Shown here in pieces: positions 7,561 to 9,583 of a stretch of 9,583 nucleotides of DNA. Position 1 is the stretch's first letter. Every line of letters begins with the position of its first letter. The position numbers and the translations under genes are program-made. Source of the DNA: an uncultured Roseburia sp. (lineage in GTDB: Bacteria > Bacillota > Clostridia > Lachnospirales > Lachnospiraceae). The DNA lies in contig CAMSEJ010000068.1 in the NCBI GenBank assembly GCA_947057405.1, positions 1 to 9,583 of the forward strand, in the 5' to 3' direction. Under the pieces are notes generated by a model. It did no database searches and was not told where the DNA came from. It saw only the letters and a program-made list of their open reading frames with translations.

Positions 7561-8856
7561 TCCTCGGATAACCTGCTGTTGGACGAGAGCGTAGACGTAA
7601 CGGAAGCATCCGATTCGGAAGTTGCAAAAGAAGCGGCCAAGGCAGCAAAAGAAGCGGCCGAAGCAGCCCAGAAGAAAGCGGAAGCGGCACAGAAGGCAGC
7701 CGAGGAAGCAGCGAGGGCAGCCGAAACAGCGGCAGAGAACAAGGCTGAATTAGAAGCGGCAGCCGAGCAGGCAAAACAGTCCGCACAGTCTGCGGCAGAG
7801 GCGGCAGAGGCAGCGAACAGGATTGCGGCCCAAATCGAAGCAAGCGTAAAGAACCAGGAACAGATGGCGCAGTCAGCCGAGCTGGCAGCGAATGCAGCCG
7901 GGCTTGCAGCCAATGCGGCGCAGACCGCGCTTGACTACATCAGAGAGCAGGACGGCGCAGTACAGGCAAACAAAGAAGCAGCTGAAGCGGCTAAAAATGC
8001 GGCCGAGGCAGCGCAGAGGGCGGCAGAGCTTCAGACAACCGAAGCAGTTGCCCAGGCCAATGCGGCAAAAGCGGCAGCGGAAGCCGCACAGAGAGCGGCA
8101 AAAGAGCAGGCCGAGCTTGCGGCAGGCACGGGAGAAACCATTCGCCAGGCGGCAGAAGCCGCACGCGATGCGGCAGAGGCCGCAGTAGAGGCAGTCGAAA
8201 AGCAGAATACCGAAGCGCTTGCAAAAGCGGCGGAAGCTCAGGTGAAAGCAGAAACCGCCGTACAGGAAGCAAAAGACGCCGTAAGCGCGTTTGAAGCGAA
8301 GACGACCGAGATCTTAGCGCAGGTATCTGCAGCCGACAAGAAAGCAGAACAGGCAATTTCACTTGCAAACGCAGCAAAAGAAGCAGCCGATGCGGCGCGT
8401 ATTGCAGCCGAAGCGGCCCGTCTGGAGGCCGAAGCGGCCAGAAGGGCGGCCGAAGAGCAGACCGCCGAAGCCAGAAAAGCGGCAGAGGCGGCAAAGGCAG
8501 AAGCCGAAGCAGCCAAAAAAGAGGCGCAGGAAGCAAAAGCCGCCCAGAAGGCGCTTGCCGAAAAGATTTCGTTTAGTATGAAAGAAGTTTCGGTGAAGAG
8601 CGTTAAGAGTAAGGCAAAGAAAAAAGTGAGCGTAAGCTGGAAGAAGGTAAAAGGCGCATCCGGCTATACGGTTCAGTATTCCACAAAGACGGGCATGAAG
8701 GGCGCGAAGAAGGTGAATCTTAAGAAAACGAGCGTGACGCTTAAGAACCTTAAGAGCAATCAAAACTGTTATGTGCGGGTACGCGCGTATAAGATGATAG
8801 GCGGCGAGAAAGTTTATACCTCTTATTCATCGGTAAGTAAATTAAAAGTGAAATAA
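4978..8856 (+). CDS. GH3 module 2, alanine-rich stalk and C-terminal Fn3 domain (3' part of the frameshifted gene)
   Basis: 1292 codons from a GTG at 4978. The frame is open from 4831, and in the repaired gene these are residues 1136-2427. No good ribosome binding site or signal peptide precedes the GTG, so it is probably not an independent start; an internal ATG at 5059 has only a weak AAGGA before it. The frame holds most of a GH3 module like module 1: K56-H57, nucleophile D136 in VTDWGG, GGVLLKNENNTLPL (247-260), a PA14-like insertion (about 292-538), a Gly/Pro-rich loop (690-704), FGYGLSYTTF and an Fn3-like domain (about 757-860). Residues about 879-1195 are a proline-free Ala/Glu/Lys/Gln-rich helix or coiled coil. 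Residues 1197-1292 form a lysine-rich fibronectin III domain of a kind common at the ends of Lachnospiraceae surface proteins (VSWKKVKGASGYTVQYS). There is no LPXTG signal. It would reach the cell surface only if joined in frame to 1547-4920. Confidence 0.82.
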   Translation: MAIGGAFLLGAQLDIQRAPQFGRTKDQMGEDSYLLSSMADDLVNGMQKNGGIAVLKHYAAFAQNATPGTSTNVSVSEQALHEIYLPGFESAIKDGEALGLMSSYNAINGTMASANTYLQLDVLRGMWNYKYFSVTDWGGNDGYTLNKGTDIEMPSLSNNSQAKTDEQVAAGKMTREEADQTVDEAVSRVLRAYGRGGYLTLVEVDENGLAKEEIGRTDPIKPGTNNDTLASLYEASNAAVQEVAEQGGVLLKNENNTLPLDTKNSKSVAVVGLNGMTLIPGIGGERSYGAISAMTSPYEALCDILGQNKVEGQVYNDMVGTIIPNSSLYTSLEGNEHGAVRTYGTGQTKDTGGVIQGQFVSNSVPEKAMDGHEIGEYCTTDSVIDFNTGTKTYVNGENGNAFDYTTNPAYTWTTFVEAPEDGEYKLIFQSMGARAAMAVSEVTDETDKDGKPVENQLGTASGASANQGTQYYSGVIPSETGENLSSVTVQMEQGKRYKIAIASMNADGKGQSMWGGGTQIMKRIEGKDMQVGLAWVTPSQKQANIDNAIKAAKEHDTVVIFAYAQVKDPASTREATTLKLSSDQQNMINSVARAAHNAGNKVAVVLNNDAAVVMEDWIDNVDAILEMYYPGQRGGVATAEILAGQVNPSGKLAYTIPKKDTDTLLTYSDELWAQFEAADNWKGDSGSNEGPGGPGGPGGGMPGGKGQNTTTFSEGINTGYRWYDANNIEPQYDFGYGLSYTTFAYSDLNVRENRKEGEAAGFDVTFQITNTGEVTGSEVAQVYLGAAKNLPAGIQSAKIQLAGYEKVKDIKPGETRDVTIHVNERSLSYWNTNQKTLTVRGDGTKDKWNVAEGKRTIYVGASSDNLLLDESVDVTEASDSEVAKEAAKAAKEAAEAAQKKAEAAQKAAEEAARAAETAAENKAELEAAAEQAKQSAQSAAEAAEAANRIAAQIEASVKNQEQMAQSAELAANAAGLAANAAQTALDYIREQDGAVQANKEAAEAAKNAAEAAQRAAELQTTEAVAQANAAKAAAEAAQRAAKEQAELAAGTGETIRQAAEAARDAAEAAVEAVEKQNTEALAKAAEAQVKAETAVQEAKDAVSAFEAKTTEILAQVSAADKKAEQAISLANAAKEAADAARIAAEAARLEAEAARRAAEEQTAEARKAAEAAKAEAEAAKKEAQEAKAAQKALAEKISFSMKEVSVKSVKSKAKKKVSVSWKKVKGASGYTVQYSTKTGMKGAKKVNLKKTSVTLKNLKSNQNCYVRVRAYKMIGGEKVYTSYSSVSKLKVK
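7612..8562 (+). repeat. Degenerate Ala-rich coding repeat (helical stalk)
   Basis: This stretch encodes about 317 residues dominated by Ala, Glu, Lys, Gln and Arg in short motifs such as AAEAA, AAKEA and AAQRAAE. It contains no proline and almost no glycine. The DNA is correspondingly rich in gcngcn/gaa units but shows no exact long tandem repeat. If fully helical it would be roughly 47 nm long (1.5 angstrom per residue). It links the second GH3 module to the terminal Fn3 domain and most likely acts as a spacer or coiled-coil oligomerisation region. Confidence 0.8.
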
Positions 8857-8928
8857 GTTTGATACGCGGCTTGCCGGACAGCAGAAATGAAGGCGGCAGG
8901 CGTGCGACGGCAAACAGATGAAACAGGG

Positions 8929-8968
8929 CGCAGGGCCTTTCCCCAGGGGGAAGGGCTCTGCGTTTTTT
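8929..8968 (+). terminator. Intrinsic terminator of the GH3 gene
   Basis: CGCAGGGCCTTTCCC pairs with GGGAAGGGCTCTGCG as a 15-bp stem with two G-U wobbles around a 4-base loop, followed directly by six T. It lies about 70 bases after the stop codon at 8856. There is no T run on the other strand side, so it should work mainly for plus-strand transcription. I see nothing else in 8857-8988. Confidence 0.92.
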
Positions 8969-8988
8969 GACAGAAGGGCAGCTGATTC

Positions 8989-9583
8989 TTACGGATGTTC
9001 CGAAGCGGATGGATGGATTACCTCGTAACGCAGCCGTAAAAATGAGTTTTCCAAGATCACACATTCCTGCAGTTTCAAAATGCCTAATTTTGACAACTCT
9101 TTTTGTGAAAATATGGATTTCCCATCAATTAAAGTAGAGGTATCTTTGCCGCCAATCAAAACCGGGGCAACAACAATATCGATATAATCGAGCAGTTTTT
9201 CACGAAGGAATAAGCCGTTTAGTGTCCCGCCGGTTTGTATCGTTATCCGCTCACAGCCATATTCTGCTTTGAGTGTTTTCAGTGCATTTTTCAGCGATAA
9301 TTCTTTTTGGTATAGGATATGGAGCGTATCATCTTTTATGTGAAATGCCGGGTGTTTTTCATTTGACGTAATTAACACGAACTTTTTTGATAAAGCGCAA
9401 AAATACTTTATGCCATGTTCATTCAAATGTTTGTTATCGATTATCACAAAAGATACGGGCGTTTTATTTGGCATGTTTTTGGTATTGACGCCGATTTTTG
9501 CCTGAACCCGGCCAGAATTAAGCGTCCATAAATCGGTTGTCTGCTCAAATTAATAATATTGGTGCAAAACATCGCGAACCCCA
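8989..9583 (-). pseudogene. RibD C-terminal/DHFR-like reductase, probably broken by an in-frame stop and cut by the right edge
   Basis: An open frame of 161 codons runs from ATG 9474 to the TAA at 8991-8989. It carries RibD-C/dihydrofolate-reductase-fold hallmarks: ERITIQTGGTLNGLFLREKL (residues 76-93 region) and VVAPVLIGGKDTSTLIDG (101-118). Proteins of this family reduce pterin- or pyrimidine-like substrates with NAD(P)H, as in riboflavin synthesis; no substrate can be assigned to a stand-alone copy. The ATG at 9474 has no ribosome binding site. The same frame continues upstream with family-like sequence (TTDLWTLNSGRVQAKIGVN) to a TAA at 9552-9550, and beyond the stop GVRDVLHQYY looks like more of the same protein. 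One nonsense change, for example GAA to TAA, would explain this, but it is inferred from remembered family sequences. The gene is far richer in AT than the GH3 gene and converges with it across the terminator. A short functional protein from 9474 remains possible. Confidence 0.68.

Noticed and set aside
7991..8536. Long minus-strand open frames across the stalk region (181 and 92 codons, and others at 7487-7913)
   Set aside because: They are Leu/Pro- or Ala/Ser-rich mirror images of the Ala-rich coding repeat, with no ribosome binding sites or recognisable domains.

Overview
The window looks like a chromosomal segment from a Gram-positive Clostridia, most likely a Lachnospiraceae-type gut anaerobe. 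The grounds are a LytTR regulator paired with a polytopic GHKL-type sensor, strong AGGAGG-type ribosome binding sites, a Sec-exported multidomain glycoside hydrolase ending in a lysine-rich fibronectin III domain, and a RibD-C-like reductase of a type I associate with this group. The taxonomic call is inference from gene content and style, not a database match.

Left (1-1337, minus strand): a two-component operon. The response regulator (624-1337) comes first and the membrane sensor (1-627, running off the left edge) follows, with a 4-bp ATGA overlap that implies translational coupling. The operon is driven by a perfect-consensus promoter, TTGACA-17 nt-TATAAT, on the minus strand (1375-1403). 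A perfect 14-bp palindrome covers part of its -35 box and spacer. A 19-bp palindrome lies directly upstream.

Centre (1547-8856, plus strand): divergent from the operon is a very large secreted glycoside hydrolase family 3 (GH3) gene. It encodes a signal peptide, a complete GH3 module with a PA14-like insertion and an Fn3-like domain, a second complete copy of the same module (tandem duplication, period about 2.96 kb), an alanine-rich proline-free helical stalk of about 315 residues, and a basic C-terminal fibronectin III domain. The reading frame is broken early in the second module by three perfect copies of a 13-bp unit (4921-4959). Removing two copies restores one continuous frame of 2,427 codons and makes the second module align without gaps to the first at that spot; a fourth copy would also restore frame. 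As read here the gene is two overlapping frames, 1547-5107 (signal peptide plus module 1) and 4831/4978-8856 (module 2, stalk, Fn3, no signal peptide). This is the most interesting signal in the window: a short tandem repeat whose copy number (1, 4, 7... in frame) decides between a short, secreted, untethered enzyme and a giant, probably surface-held, two-module enzyme. It could also be a plain inactivating mutation or an assembly error.

Right (8857-9583): a strong intrinsic terminator (8929-8968) closes the GH3 gene. A convergent, much more AT-rich RibD-C/DHFR-like reductase gene follows on the minus strand. Its family-like frame continues beyond the apparent ATG at 9474 to an in-frame TAA (9550-9552), and what seems to be more of the same protein lies beyond it, so it is probably a nonsense-mutated gene cut by the window edge.

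Working model (inference): the sensor/regulator pair senses an extracellular cue and controls itself and possibly the divergent GH3 gene, whose product acts on oligosaccharides outside the cell.
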